DNA of 64,000 nt from Pseudomonas putida (GCF_028682455.1 NZ_JANHLD010000002.1:124001-188000); one strand, 5' to 3'. Numbered from the stretch's first letter, positions 7,988-17,634 are shown. The notes: a model not told the origin generated them from the sequence alone. A program made the numbers and translations.

Positions 7988-10900
7988 GCGTGGCTCTCCA
8001 GCTTCAGCACACGGCCCGCCTTGCGGGCCTGGCTGCGTTCGACATAACGGCGGATCAGTACAAAGAATACAGGCGTCAGCAGCAGGCCGAAGAAGGTCAC
8101 CCCGATCATCCCGGAGAACACGGCCACACCCATGGCGTGACGCATTTCGGCACCGGCACCGGAGGAGAACACCAGCGGTACCACACCCATGATGAAGGCA
8201 ATCGAGGTCATCAGGATCGGCCGCAGACGCAGGCGGCAGGCTTCCAGTACCGCAGCCAGCGGGTCGAGGCCCTCGGCCTGTTTGTCCTTGGCAAACTCGA
8301 CGATCAGGATCGCGTTCTTGCACGCCAGCCCCACCAGTACGATCAAGCCGATCTGGGTGAAGATGTTGTTGTCACCCCCCGACAGGATCACCCCGGTGAT
8401 CGCCGAAAGCAGGGTCATCGGCACGATCAGGATCACCGCCAGTGGCAGGCTCCAGCTTTCGTACTGGGCGGCCAGCACCAGGAACGCCAGCAGTACGCAG
8501 AGCGGGAACACGAACAGCGCGGTGTTGCCGGCCAGGATCTGCTGGTAGGTCAGCTCGGTCCATTCGAAGGTCATGCCGTTGGGCAGTTCTTCCTTGAGCA
8601 GTTTCTCGATGGCCTGTTCCGCCTGGCCGGAGCTGTAGCCCGGGGCCGCGGCGCCGTTGATCTCGGCGGTGATGAAACCGTTGTAGTGCATGACACGGTC
8701 AGGCCCGGAGGTATCGCTGACCTTGATGAAGGTCGCCAGCGGGATCATCTCGCCCTGGTTGTTGCGCACCTTCAACTGGCCGATCTGCTCGGCTTCGAGG
8801 CGAAATTGCTGCTCGGCCTGGACGTTGACCTGGTAGGTGCGGCCAAAACGGTTGAAGTCGTTGGCGTACAGCGAGCCCAGGTAGATCTGCAGGGTGTCGA
8901 AGATATCGCTGATGGCCACGCCGTGGGTCTTGGCCTTTTCCCGGTCGATGGCAGCATCGACCTGCGGCACGTTGACCTGGTAGCTGGTGAACAACCCGGC
9001 CAGCTCCGGCACGTTGTGACTCTTGGCGATGATGTTTTGGACTTCCTTGTACAGTGCTTCGTAACCCAGGTTGCCCCGGTCCTCGATCTGCAGGCGGAAG
9101 CCACCGATGGTGCCCAGCCCCTGTACCGGCGGCGGCGGGAAGATGGCGATATAGGCATCTTCGATATCGGCGAACTGTGCGTTCAGCGCAGCGGCGATGG
9201 CGGCTGCCGACTGGCTTGGGTCCTTGCGCTCATCGAACGGCTTGAGCGGGGTGAACACGATGCCGCTGTTGGGGCTGTTGGTGAAACCGTTGATCGACAG
9301 GCCCGGGAAGGCCACCGAATCGGCCACGCCCGGTTGCTTGAGGGCGATCTCGCTCATCTTCTTGATGACTGCTTCCGTGCGGTCAAGGCTGGCCGCGTCC
9401 GGCAACTGGGCGAAGGCCACCAGGTACTGTTTGTCTTGCGCAGGCACGAAACCGGTCGGCGTCGAGGAGAAGCCCAGCCAGGTCATGACGATCAGGCCGC
9501 CATACACGAACAGGGCGATGCCGCTGCTGCGAGTGACCCGGCCCACGGCGCCGACATAGCTGTGGCTGGCACGATCGAAAAAGCGGTTGAAGGGGCCGAA
9601 CAGCCAGCCACCGAACATGCGCTCCAGCACTCGGGAGAAGCGGTCCTTGGGCGCGTGATGTTCGCGCAGCAGCACGGCGGCCAGCGCAGGCGACAAGGTC
9701 AGCGAGTTGAAGGCCGAGATCACCGTCGAAATAGCGATGGTCAGAGCGAACTGCTTGTAGAACTGCCCGGTGAGGCCGGAGATGAACGCTGCCGGCACGA
9801 ACACGGCGCACAGCACCAGGGCCGTGGCGATGATCGGCCCGGTCACTTCGCCCATGGCCTTTTGCGTGGCTTCCAGGGGCTTGAGCCCCAGGCCGATATT
9901 ACGCTCGACGTTTTCCACCACCACGATGGCATCGTCCACCACGATACCGATGGCCAGCACCAGGCCGAACAGCGACAGCGCGTTGAGCGAGAAGCCGAAC
10001 AGGTGCATCACCGCGAAGGTGCCGATCAGCGAGACCGGTACGGCCACCAGCGGAATGATCGAGGCGCGCCAGGTCTGCAGGAACAGGATCACCACCAGCA
10101 CCACCAGCACCAGGGCCTCGAACAGGGTATGGACCACTGCCTCGATGGAGCCGCGCACGAACACGGTGGGGTCATAGACGATGCTGTAGTCCATGCCTTC
10201 GGGGAAGTCCTTCTTCAGTTCGGCCATTTTCGAGCGCACTTCATCGGAGATCTCGATGGCGTTGGAGCCCGGGCGCTGGAAGATCGGGATGGCCACGGCC
10301 GGTTGATTGTTAAGCAGCGAGCGCAGGGCGTACTGGCTGGAACCCAGCTCGACCCGGGCGATGTCCTTGAGGCGGGTGATTTCACCATCGGCGCCGGAGC
10401 GGATGATGATGTTCTCGAATTCTTCTTCACTGACCAGACGGCCCTGGGTGTTCACCGACAACTGGAAGCTGGTGCTGCCAGGGGCGGGCGGGGCGCCGAG
10501 CTGGCCGGCGGCCACCTGGCGGTTCTGCTCGCGAATGGCGGCGACCACGTCGCTGGCGGTGAGGTTGCGCGAAGCGGTCTTGTTCGGGTCCAGCCAGACC
10601 CGCAGGGAGTAGTCGCCCATGCCGAACAGTTGCACATCGCCGACACCGCCCAGGCGTGCCAGCTCGTCCTTGATATTGAGGATGGCGTAGTTGGACAGGT
10701 AGAGCATGTCGTAGCGGTTATCGGGCGAGGTCAGGTGCACGACCATGGTCAGGTCGGGCGAGGCCTTGTCGACGGTGATACCGATCCGGGTAACTTCCTC
10801 GGGCAGCTTGGGCTGGGTCCGGGTCACGCGGTTCTGCACCTGCACCTGGGCGTTGTCCAGGTCGGTGCCCAGCGCGAAGGTGATGGTCAGGGTCAGCTTG

Positions 10901-11163
10901 CCGTCGGCGGTAGACTGGGAGGACATGTACAGCATGTTCTCCACGCCGGTGATGGCCTGCTCCAGCGGCGCCGCGACGGTTTCGCCGATCACCTTCGGGT
11001 TGGCGCCGGGGAAGTTCGCCCGCACCACGACGGTAGGCGGCACCACTTCCGGGTATTCGCTGATCGGCAGCTGGAACAGCGAGATGCTGCCGGCAATCAG
11101 GATCAGCAGCGACAGCACCGCGGCGAAGATCGGCCGGGTAATAAAGAACTTGGAAAAATTCAT
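7984..11163 (-). CDS. mexF: RND multidrug efflux transporter MexF
   Basis: A 1059-aa inner-membrane proton/drug antiporter of the HAE1-RND family. The N-terminus MNFSKFFITRPIFAAVLS and the following 200 residues match what I remember of P. aeruginosa MexF (1062 aa), not MexB. The TM4 proton-relay pair is present in VVDDAIVVVEN. Two large periplasmic loops follow TM1 and TM7. MexF exports chloramphenicol, fluoroquinolones, trimethoprim and quinolone-signal precursors in P. aeruginosa. It is 12 bp after mexE and overlaps oprN by 4 bp. Confidence 0.96.
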   Translation of the reverse strand: MNFSKFFITRPIFAAVLSLLILIAGSISLFQLPISEYPEVVPPTVVVRANFPGANPKVIGETVAAPLEQAITGVENMLYMSSQSTADGKLTLTITFALGTDLDNAQVQVQNRVTRTQPKLPEEVTRIGITVDKASPDLTMVVHLTSPDNRYDMLYLSNYAILNIKDELARLGGVGDVQLFGMGDYSLRVWLDPNKTASRNLTASDVVAAIREQNRQVAAGQLGAPPAPGSTSFQLSVNTQGRLVSEEEFENIIIRSGADGEITRLKDIARVELGSSQYALRSLLNNQPAVAIPIFQRPGSNAIEISDEVRSKMAELKKDFPEGMDYSIVYDPTVFVRGSIEAVVHTLFEALVLVVLVVILFLQTWRASIIPLVAVPVSLIGTFAVMHLFGFSLNALSLFGLVLAIGIVVDDAIVVVENVERNIGLGLKPLEATQKAMGEVTGPIIATALVLCAVFVPAAFISGLTGQFYKQFALTIAISTVISAFNSLTLSPALAAVLLREHHAPKDRFSRVLERMFGGWLFGPFNRFFDRASHSYVGAVGRVTRSSGIALFVYGGLIVMTWLGFSSTPTGFVPAQDKQYLVAFAQLPDAASLDRTEAVIKKMSEIALKQPGVADSVAFPGLSINGFTNSPNSGIVFTPLKPFDERKDPSQSAAAIAAALNAQFADIEDAYIAIFPPPPVQGLGTIGGFRLQIEDRGNLGYEALYKEVQNIIAKSHNVPELAGLFTSYQVNVPQVDAAIDREKAKTHGVAISDIFDTLQIYLGSLYANDFNRFGRTYQVNVQAEQQFRLEAEQIGQLKVRNNQGEMIPLATFIKVSDTSGPDRVMHYNGFITAEINGAAAPGYSSGQAEQAIEKLLKEELPNGMTFEWTELTYQQILAGNTALFVFPLCVLLAFLVLAAQYESWSLPLAVILIVPMTLLSAITGVILSGGDNNIFTQIGLIVLVGLACKNAILIVEFAKDKQAEGLDPLAAVLEACRLRLRPILMTSIAFIMGVVPLVFSSGAGAEMRHAMGVAVFSGMIGVTFFGLLLTPVFFVLIRRYVERSQARKAGRVLKLESHA

Positions 11164-11175
11164 CGGACCGATTCC

Positions 11176-12417
11176 TTAACCGCGCGGTGCCGAGGCACTG
11201 GCGAGCTTGACGTTGGCAGGGGCGGCGGACTTGCCCGGGTTGTTGGCTTCCAGCGCCTGGCGTTGCTGGGCGAGGGCGGCAATGGTCGCTTCGCTGGCCA
11301 TCGGGGTGTCCTGCGGGTCGACTGGCGAGCCTGGGCGTACACGCTGCAGGCCCTTGACCACAATGCGGTCCTCCTTGTTCAGGCCGCTGCGCACGATCCG
11401 CAGGCCTTCAAGCTTGGGGCCCAGTTCGACGGCGCGGTAGGCGGCCGTGTTGTCCTTGTCCATCACCAGCACGAACTTCTTGCCAAGATCGGTGCCCACG
11501 GCTTCGTCGTTGATCAGCACGGCGGAATAGGTGGCGCTGCCCACCAGCTTCAGGCGCGCATACAGGCCCGGAGTGAACTGGCCGTCGCTGTTGTCGAACA
11601 CGGCGCGGCCACGGATGGTGCCGGTCTTGGGGTTGACCTGGTTGTCGACGAAGTTCATCTGGCCCAGGTGCGGGTTGCCGGTTTCGTTGGACAGGCCCAG
11701 GTACACCGGGGTGCTCTGGCCGCGCTGGCCGTCGCGGGCCAGTTGGGTGTACTTGAGGTACACGCGCTCGTCGGCGTCGAAGTAGGCATAGACCTTGTCG
11801 GTGGACACCACGCTGGTCAGCGGGGTGACGTCGGCGGTGACGATGTTGCCGGCGGTGAACTGGGCGCGGCTGACCCGGCCGCTGATCGGCGCGGTGACGC
11901 GGGTGAAGCTCAGGTTGAGGCGCGCGAGGTCCAGTTGCGCCTGGATGGCGGCGACACCGGCGCGGGCTTCGGCGGCCGCGCTGGTGCGCGACTCGGCAAG
12001 CTCTGCGGAAATGGCATTGCTGGTGCGCAAACGCTCACCGCGGCGTGCTTCGTTTTCGCTGCGGCTGGCGGTGGCACGCGCTTGCTGCAATTGGGCTTCA
12101 AGGCGACGGACCTCGGCCTGGAACGGGCGCGGGTCGATCTGGAACAGCAGGTCGCCTTTCTTGACCTGGGCGCCTTCGGTAAAGGCGACCAGATCGACCT
12201 GGCCGGAGACCCGTGGGCGGACTTCTACCGTCTCGGGTGCCTCCAGGCGACCGGTGAACTCGTCCCATTCATTGATCGGTTGCTCGAGCACCCTGGCTAC
12301 GCTGACCTTAGCCGCCGCCGGGGCCTGAACGGCCTCCGGGGTGCGACCACAGGCACTCATCACCAGTACTGCCAATAGAGCCAGGGGGTATCGCAAAGGT
12401 TTGAGTGACTGTTCCAT
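11176..12417 (-). CDS. mexE: RND periplasmic adaptor MexE
   Basis: A 413-aa membrane-fusion protein linking MexF to OprN. It has a lipoprotein signal (lipobox VMSAC), a barrel-sandwich lipoyl half-motif (VEVRPRVSGQVD), an alpha-hairpin (about 100-170), a second lipoyl half, and a C-terminal beta-barrel with PVDPQDTP near the end. The start chosen is the ATG at 12415-12417 (MEQSLKPLRYPLALL), which matches MexE; an in-frame TTG 15 nt upstream is less likely. It is the first gene of the operon, with a candidate MexT box about 75-100 bp upstream. Confidence 0.95.
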   Translation of the reverse strand: MEQSLKPLRYPLALLAVLVMSACGRTPEAVQAPAAAKVSVARVLEQPINEWDEFTGRLEAPETVEVRPRVSGQVDLVAFTEGAQVKKGDLLFQIDPRPFQAEVRRLEAQLQQARATASRSENEARRGERLRTSNAISAELAESRTSAAAEARAGVAAIQAQLDLARLNLSFTRVTAPISGRVSRAQFTAGNIVTADVTPLTSVVSTDKVYAYFDADERVYLKYTQLARDGQRGQSTPVYLGLSNETGNPHLGQMNFVDNQVNPKTGTIRGRAVFDNSDGQFTPGLYARLKLVGSATYSAVLINDEAVGTDLGKKFVLVMDKDNTAAYRAVELGPKLEGLRIVRSGLNKEDRIVVKGLQRVRPGSPVDPQDTPMASEATIAALAQQRQALEANNPGKSAAPANVKLASASAPRG

Positions 12418-12492
12418 GGGGTAATCCGCCAATTTATTGAGAATGGGCGGATTCTGCGATTTGTAACTATTAACGACGAATCGAACGGGGCG

Positions 12493-12516
12493 AAGGTAAC
12501 TATCACTGTGAATGAT
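12493..12516 (-). promoter_or_regulatory. Candidate MexT nod box upstream of mexE
   Basis: On the minus strand the site reads ATCA-N5-AGTGAT-N4-ACCTT. The published MexT consensus is ATCA-N5-GTCGAT-N4-ACYAT. ATCA, the second-block GAT and most of the last block match. The first part, ATCATTCACAGTGAT, is also a symmetric T-N11-A LysR motif. The spacing to the mexE ATG (76 bp) is plausible for activation. It is similar to the box before mexS at 48693. Confidence 0.5.
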
Positions 12517-12545
12517 ATGAATCGGTCGTCACGGGCTTTACGCCC

Positions 12546-12842
12546 CTACTTGCACTCGGCCAACACCACCTTGCAGGTGCGCGGTGTGCCACCGGAGCGG
12601 CCGGCATAACGGATGCAGTTGTTCAGCGATTTTTGCCGGGCAATGGGCAGGGTGTTGCCCCAGGCCAGGCCGCCTTCGCCAGTGGTGGGCACGGCTTTGG
12701 CGTAGCAGGCCGAGCCTGCGTTGGCGGCCAGGTAGCGGGCCTTGGGTGATTTGCTCGAGCAGCCTGCCGACAGCGCCAGGCTGATGGCGAGCAAGGAGGG
12801 GATCAGCAGGGACGCGCCGCTGAAGGCTGGATGGGTGGTCAT
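12546..12842 (-). CDS. Small hypothetical lipoprotein
   Basis: A 98-aa protein with a hydrophobic N-terminal signal and lipobox LSAGC (Cys at about residue 28), followed by SSKSP, so an outer-membrane lipoprotein is likely. The mature part is about 70 residues with four cysteines (one lipidated; three others near residues 46, 77 and 90) and a basic character. I do not recognise a family. It is monocistronic, divergent from the TetR gene, and its ATG is at 12840-12842. Confidence 0.7.
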   Translation of the reverse strand: MTTHPAFSGASLLIPSLLAISLALSAGCSSKSPKARYLAANAGSACYAKAVPTTGEGGLAWGNTLPIARQKSLNNCIRYAGRSGGTPRTCKVVLAECK

Positions 12843-13002
12843 GCGGGCTCCCGTACGGGCGATGTCGGATGTTTGCCTGTGTCAGTGATCTTAGCTCACC
12901 CGGCACACGGCCGGTCCGGCGTTTGAAGGAGGGCTTGAGGTTTGTCGCCGACATGATCTTGCTATACAGTCGTTCAACTGCGCTATTCCCTGTGATACTT
13001 AT

Positions 13003-13026
13003 CCCTGTGGGAGCCGGCCTTGCCAA
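13003..13026. repeat. Degenerate half REP element
   Basis: CCTGTGGGAGCCGGCCTTGCC resembles one arm of the Pseudomonas REP sequence (GTGGGAGCGGGCTTGCC). No inverted partner is present. It lies in the leader of the TetR gene. Confidence 0.5.
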
Positions 13027-13058
13027 CACCCCGGCTCTCGACACCGTGAGAACGACAG

Positions 13059-13706
13059 ATGACCCAGGAAGCCCGCTTCAGCCGCATGCTCCCCGAACTG
13101 CGCAAGGCCAATCTGGTCGAGGCCACGCTGGCCTGCCTGAAGCGCCATGGCTTCCAGGGTGCCTCGATCCGCAAGATATCGGCCGAAGCCGGTGTCTCGG
13201 TGGGCCTGATCAGCCACCACTATTCCGGCAAGGACGAGCTGGTGGCCGAAGCCTACATGGCTGTCACTGGCCGGGTCATGCAGCTGCTGCGCGAGGCCAT
13301 GGCCCAGGTCGCGCCCAATGCCCGCGAACGCCTGTCGGCGTTCTTCCGCGGCTCGTTCAGCGCCGAGCTACTCGACCCGCAACTGCTCGATGCCTGGCTG
13401 GCGTTCTGGGGCGCGGTGAAGACCGCCGAGGCGATCAACCAGGCCCACGACCACTCCTACGGCGAATACCGCCGCGAACTGCGCACCCTGCTTCATGAAT
13501 TGGCACTGGAGGAGAGCTGGGAGCAGTTCGACGCCGACCTCGCCGCCATCAGCCTCAGCGCCCTGCTGGACGGCCTGTGGCTGGAGTCAGGCCTGAACCC
13601 GGGTACCTTCACGCCGGCGCAGGGCGTGCAGATCTGCGAAGCCTGGGTCGACGGCCTGCAGGCCGGCGGTCGGCAACGTTTCACCAGCAACACCGAGGGC
13701 TGTTGA
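13059..13706 (+). CDS. TetR/AcrR-family regulator (BetI-like)
   Basis: A 215-aa regulator. The N-terminal helix-turn-helix reads ASIRKISAEAGVSVGLISHHY (residues about 35-55), with the SHHY recognition-helix end seen in BetI-type TetR proteins. The C-terminal two-thirds is an all-helical ligand-binding domain with the BetI/TetR_C_6-like WLAFWGAV segment. It is not linked to bet choline genes here, so a choline ligand is not supported. It lies 76 bp before aruR on the same strand; a part in arginine regulation is possible but unsupported. Confidence 0.82.
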   Translation: MTQEARFSRMLPELRKANLVEATLACLKRHGFQGASIRKISAEAGVSVGLISHHYSGKDELVAEAYMAVTGRVMQLLREAMAQVAPNARERLSAFFRGSFSAELLDPQLLDAWLAFWGAVKTAEAINQAHDHSYGEYRRELRTLLHELALEESWEQFDADLAAISLSALLDGLWLESGLNPGTFTPAQGVQICEAWVDGLQAGGRQRFTSNTEGC

Positions 13707-13782
13707 TCGACCGTTCAGCAATCGCTAGTCTTGGCCAACTCTAATAAGAAACACGCCTTCGGGCGCCTCAGGACCACACGCA

Positions 13783-14499
13783 ATGATCTCTCGAGTACTG
13801 ATCGTCGACGACGATCCGCTGATTCGTGACTTGCTCCAGGCCTACCTGTCCCAGGAAGGCTATATCGTCCACTGCGCCGCGACCGCGGAACAGGCCGAAG
13901 CGCTGCTGGCCGAGCAGCCGGTGGAGCTGGTGATGCTGGACATCCGCCTGCCGGGCAAGGACGGCCTGACCCTTACCCGCGAGCTGCGGGTGCGCTCGGA
14001 AGTCGGGATCATCCTGATCACCGGGCGCAATGACGAAATCGACCGCATCGTCGGCCTGGAATGCGGCGCCGACGACTATGTGAGCAAACCGCTCAACCCC
14101 CGTGAACTGGTGTCCCGCGCAAAGAACCTGATCCGTCGCGTGCGTCACGCCCAGGGTACCCGGACAACCACGCAGGCCAATTCCACCCTCAAGCAGTTCG
14201 GTGATTGGTCGCTGGACTGCGACCGCCGCCGCCTGATCGATCCGCAAGGGGCTGAAACCCTGCTGACCCACGGCGAGTTCCAGCTGCTCAGCGTATTCCT
14301 GCGCAACAGCGGCCATACCCTGAGCCGCGACCAACTGATGGACCAGATCCGCAACCGCGAGTGGGTGCCCAACGACCGCTCCATCGACGTGCTGGTCGGC
14401 CGCTTGCGGCGAAAGCTGCACGACGACCCGGCCGAACCTGAGCTGATTATCACCATCCACGGCGCCGGCTACCTTTTCACCGCCAGCGTGGCCGCGTGA
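13783..14499 (+). CDS. aruR: OmpR-family response regulator AruR
   Basis: A 238-aa two-component regulator. The receiver domain has the acidic pocket DDD at residues 9-11, phospho-acceptor D53 in MLDIRLPG and conserved Lys in DDYVSKPLNP; the C-terminal winged helix (about 140-235) includes SIDVLVGRLRRKL. In P. aeruginosa, AruR with AruS activates the arginine transaminase operon. Here it is first in a three-gene unit with a binding protein and AruS, with 4-bp overlaps, just upstream of the permease and aru catabolic genes. The name rests on this conserved gene order plus family; I could not align it. Confidence 0.8.
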   Translation: MISRVLIVDDDPLIRDLLQAYLSQEGYIVHCAATAEQAEALLAEQPVELVMLDIRLPGKDGLTLTRELRVRSEVGIILITGRNDEIDRIVGLECGADDYVSKPLNPRELVSRAKNLIRRVRHAQGTRTTTQANSTLKQFGDWSLDCDRRRLIDPQGAETLLTHGEFQLLSVFLRNSGHTLSRDQLMDQIRNREWVPNDRSIDVLVGRLRRKLHDDPAEPELIITIHGAGYLFTASVAA

Positions 14500-15260
14500 G
14501 CAAGTACCTGCTCAGCCTGCTGTTGCTTCTGGCCAGCGGCGCGCTGCAGGCAGCAGGAACAATCCGCTACTGCGATTACCCGGTCTACCCACCTGTCTCC
14601 TGGAGCGATGGCAAGCAGCCGCGCGGGTTGGCGCCGACGGTGGTCCGCGAGCTGTTTGGACGGCTGGGCTACCAGGTCGAGATGATCGTCCTGGGCAATT
14701 GGCAACGCTGCCTGCTCGACGCCGCCGAAGGCCGGGTGGATGTGGTGCTGGCCTACTCCTCGGAGCAGCGTGCCCAGTCCATGCGCTTCTCGCAGGTGCC
14801 GGTGCTGCGCGAGGAGGTAGCGGTATTCGCCAACCGCCAGCGCCCGCTGAAGTTCGAGACGCTCGAAGACCTGGCCCCGTACCGCGGCGGGCTGCTGTTC
14901 GGCGAAAGCTATGGCCCGGAGTTCGATCGCTTCGTGGCGCAGCACCAGAACATCGAATGGGTTTCGGACAGCGGGCAGAACTTCGGCAAGCTGATTCGCG
15001 GGCGCATCGACTTCGTGATCCAGGAACGCCGCACCGGCCAGCTGTTCGTCGAGCACCTGCCCGGCGCGGGGGACATCGTCGCGCTGCCACCCTCGCTCAG
15101 CGTCGACTACCTGCGCGTGGCGGTGTCGCGTCGCTCGCCGTTGAGCGAGCGCATGAACGAGATCGACGAACAACTGCAGAAGATGACCGACGCCGGCTTG
15201 TTGGAGCGCTGGCTGCATGAAAGCGAGGTCACCTACCGCGATATGGTCAACCTGCCATGA
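14496..15260 (+). CDS. Periplasmic substrate-binding protein of the AruRS unit
   Basis: A 254-aa protein with a cleavable signal peptide (about residues 1-20, ending ALQA/AG) followed by a bacterial extracellular solute-binding protein family 3 domain. Recognisable elements are the YPPVSWSDGKQPRGL opening strand region and the C-terminal LLERWLHE helix. There is no lipobox and no ABC transporter permease nearby. The GTG start overlaps the aruR stop (GTGA) and the gene overlaps aruS by ATGA, so the three are translationally coupled. It probably senses an extracellular ligand, such as arginine, and presents it to AruS; this role is inferred from position. Confidence 0.85.
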   Translation: MSKYLLSLLLLLASGALQAAGTIRYCDYPVYPPVSWSDGKQPRGLAPTVVRELFGRLGYQVEMIVLGNWQRCLLDAAEGRVDVVLAYSSEQRAQSMRFSQVPVLREEVAVFANRQRPLKFETLEDLAPYRGGLLFGESYGPEFDRFVAQHQNIEWVSDSGQNFGKLIRGRIDFVIQERRTGQLFVEHLPGAGDIVALPPSLSVDYLRVAVSRRSPLSERMNEIDEQLQKMTDAGLLERWLHESEVTYRDMVNLP

Positions 15261-17509
15261 CCCGCCTGCAACCGGGTGGCCTGCTGCGTCGGCTGCTGTT
15301 GTTCATCCTGCTGTTCAGCCTGTGCTTCACGGTGCTGGCCAGCAGCGTGCAGCTGTATTTCGAGTACCGCCGCGAGATGCGCGACATCGATGCGCGCATG
15401 GCGCTGATCCGTGCGGGTTACCTTGCCAGCCTGGAGCGCAGCCTTTGGGACCTCAACCAGGAGCAGTTGAACGTGCAGTTGCGCGGCCTGGTGGACTTTT
15501 CCGATGTGGCGCTGGTGCGTCTGAACAGCACCGACTTCACCCTGCAGCAGGGCGATCCGGCGCCGCAGGGCCCGCTGCGGGTCGAGCGTTTCCCCCTGGA
15601 CTACCAGCCACCTTCCGGGCCCTTGCGCCACCTGGGCGAACTGGAGGTGAGCATCGACCTTGGCGCGGTGCACCGGCGGCTGTTCGCCACGGGCCTGACC
15701 AGCCTGTTGTGGATGAGCGTGTTCCTCTGCGGGCTGGCGCTGGCGTTGTCCGGGCTGTTCTATCGCCTGGTGACCCGTCATCTCCAGGTCATGGCCGACT
15801 TCGCCCGGCGCATCGGTGCAGGGCAGTGGCACGAGCCGTTGCGCCTGAACAAGCGCCGCTCGCCGCACACGGACGAAATCGATAGCGTGGCGCTGGCGCT
15901 GGATGACATGCGCCGGGCGATCCTCAGCGACATCGAGCGCCGCGAGAGCGACCGCCTGGCCTTGCAGGACAAGCGCGATGAGCTGCAGAAACAGGTCGAG
16001 CGCCGCACCGCGAGCCTGATGCGCGCCAAGGACGATGCGGAGGCGGCGAACCTCGCCAAGTCGCGCTTCCTGGCCACCATGAGCCATGAGCTGCGCACGC
16101 CGCTCAACGGTATCCTCGGCATGGCAGAACTGCTGCGCGGCGCGGGGCTCGCGGCCGAGGATCGTAAACGCCTGGAGGCATTGTACAAGGCGGGCGAGGG
16201 GCTGCTCGGCATCCTCAATGAAGTGCTGTATTTCGCTCGCCTCGAGGAGGGCGAAAGCCATCCCGAGGCGGTTGGTTTTTCCCTGCGCCAGCTGTGCGAC
16301 GAGGTCCTGACCCTGCTCGAGCCCCGGGCGCTGGCCAACCACAGCGTGGTGCGCTGTCGCATCGACCCGCAGTTGGCCGCATACCAGCACGGCGCGGAGC
16401 AGTACCTGCGCCAGGTGCTGAGCAACCTGCTGGCCAACGCGATCAAGTTCACCGAAGGCGGCGAGATCCTGGTGGCGGTGGAGGTGGTGCGCCAGGCGTC
16501 CGCTAGTCAGCACCTGCGCTTGAGCGTCACCGACAATGGCATCGGCATCTGCGAGGCGATGCAGCCGAAGATTTTCGGACGCTTCGTGCAGGCCAGTGAG
16601 TCGGTCGCGCGGCGCTATGGCGGCACCGGGCTGGGGTTGGCGATCAGCAAGCACCTGGTGGAGCAGATGGGCGGGCAGATTGGCGTGCGCAGCCGCGAGG
16701 GTGAGGGCAGTTGCTTCTGGTTCGAGCTGGCGCTCGAGACGACGCAGGCTCCCCAGGCAGCGGTGAATGTGGTTACCGGGGCGGCGCGGCTGCACATCCT
16801 GGTAGTGGAAGACGTCGCCTTGAATCGTGAAGTGGTGCGCGGGCTGCTGGAACGTGACGGACACACGGTGTGGCTGGCCGAGGATGCCGAACAGGGGCTG
16901 CAGCTGTGCGAACAGCGGCGTTTCGACCTGCTCCTGCTGGATGTGCACCTGCCCGGCAGCAGTGGCGTGGAGCTGTGCCGGCAGGTGCGCGCCAGCGACT
17001 CGCCCAACCGCACGACACGCATCCTGGCGCTGACCGCCAGTGTCCAGCCAGGGCTGGTGCGTACCTACCTGGAAGCCGGCATGCAGGGCGTGCTGGGCAA
17101 GCCGCTGAAGCTCGCCAGCCTGCGCCAGGCCCTGGCCGGGCAGGGCCAGGAGCAACACCCGGCAACGTCCAACTGGCTTGACCACGAGTTGCTTGACACT
17201 CACCGCACGCTGCTGGGCGAGCAGAAACTGCAGGGCCTGCTGGGCGGATTGCGTGACGCGCTGGCGCAGCACCGCCAGCCCTTGCTCGAGGCGGTCGAGG
17301 TGGGGGACTGCACCGAGGTGGCTCACCTGGCCCATCGACTGGCCGGCAGCAGCGATTCCATGGGGTTGTGTGGCCTGGCAGCGACCTTGCGCCGGCTCGA
17401 GGAGAGTGCCCTGGCACGCGACACGCCTGGCGTGCGGGCCATGGCCGGGTTGTTGGGCGAGCACCTGCAGCGTGCCGAAAACAGCCTGGCGGAACTGCTG
17501 GCATCCTGA
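15257..17509 (+). CDS. aruS: Hybrid sensor histidine kinase AruS
   Basis: A 750-aa membrane sensor. Domains in order: TM1 (about 10-32), a periplasmic domain of about 110 residues, TM2 (about 147-170), HAMP (170-225), a coiled coil, HisKA with H277 in ATMSHELRTPLNG, and HATPase with GTGLGLAISK. A receiver has D562 in LLDVHLPGSSG, and a C-terminal HPt domain has H693 in HRLAGSSDS. This is a TorS/ArcB-like His-Asp-His chain ending on AruR. Its periplasmic domain could dock the binding protein encoded just upstream, as TorT does for TorS; that is inference. Confidence 0.85.
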   Translation: MTRLQPGGLLRRLLLFILLFSLCFTVLASSVQLYFEYRREMRDIDARMALIRAGYLASLERSLWDLNQEQLNVQLRGLVDFSDVALVRLNSTDFTLQQGDPAPQGPLRVERFPLDYQPPSGPLRHLGELEVSIDLGAVHRRLFATGLTSLLWMSVFLCGLALALSGLFYRLVTRHLQVMADFARRIGAGQWHEPLRLNKRRSPHTDEIDSVALALDDMRRAILSDIERRESDRLALQDKRDELQKQVERRTASLMRAKDDAEAANLAKSRFLATMSHELRTPLNGILGMAELLRGAGLAAEDRKRLEALYKAGEGLLGILNEVLYFARLEEGESHPEAVGFSLRQLCDEVLTLLEPRALANHSVVRCRIDPQLAAYQHGAEQYLRQVLSNLLANAIKFTEGGEILVAVEVVRQASASQHLRLSVTDNGIGICEAMQPKIFGRFVQASESVARRYGGTGLGLAISKHLVEQMGGQIGVRSREGEGSCFWFELALETTQAPQAAVNVVTGAARLHILVVEDVALNREVVRGLLERDGHTVWLAEDAEQGLQLCEQRRFDLLLLDVHLPGSSGVELCRQVRASDSPNRTTRILALTASVQPGLVRTYLEAGMQGVLGKPLKLASLRQALAGQGQEQHPATSNWLDHELLDTHRTLLGEQKLQGLLGGLRDALAQHRQPLLEAVEVGDCTEVAHLAHRLAGSSDSMGLCGLAATLRRLEESALARDTPGVRAMAGLLGEHLQRAENSLAELLAS

Positions 17510-17634
17510 GCGACAAAGTTCTTACGATTTTTTACATGTTTGATCTTTACGATCAACCGGGCCTTACATCGCTTTCCAATAATCGGGGCAACCGCTGTAC
17601 ACGCGGTCGTCGATGCTTATTGGAGATAATAATA

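Noticed and set aside
7990..12378. A 1462-codon open frame on the plus strand opposite mexE-mexF-oprN.
   Set aside because: It is the antisense shadow of high-GC genes; its translation is His/Gln/Gly-rich without motifs, and the minus-strand genes are certain.
6563..12417. Possibility that this RND operon is mexAB-oprM/ttgABC.
   Set aside because: The pump's N-terminus and periplasmic segments fit MexF rather than MexB/TtgB, no mexR/ttgR gene is divergent from it, and a nod-box-like site precedes mexE.
17368..17634. Long N-terminal extension of the amino acid permease reading back into aruS.
   Set aside because: The extension is aruS in another frame; the ATG at 17635 has a good ribosome site and begins a normal APC N-terminus.
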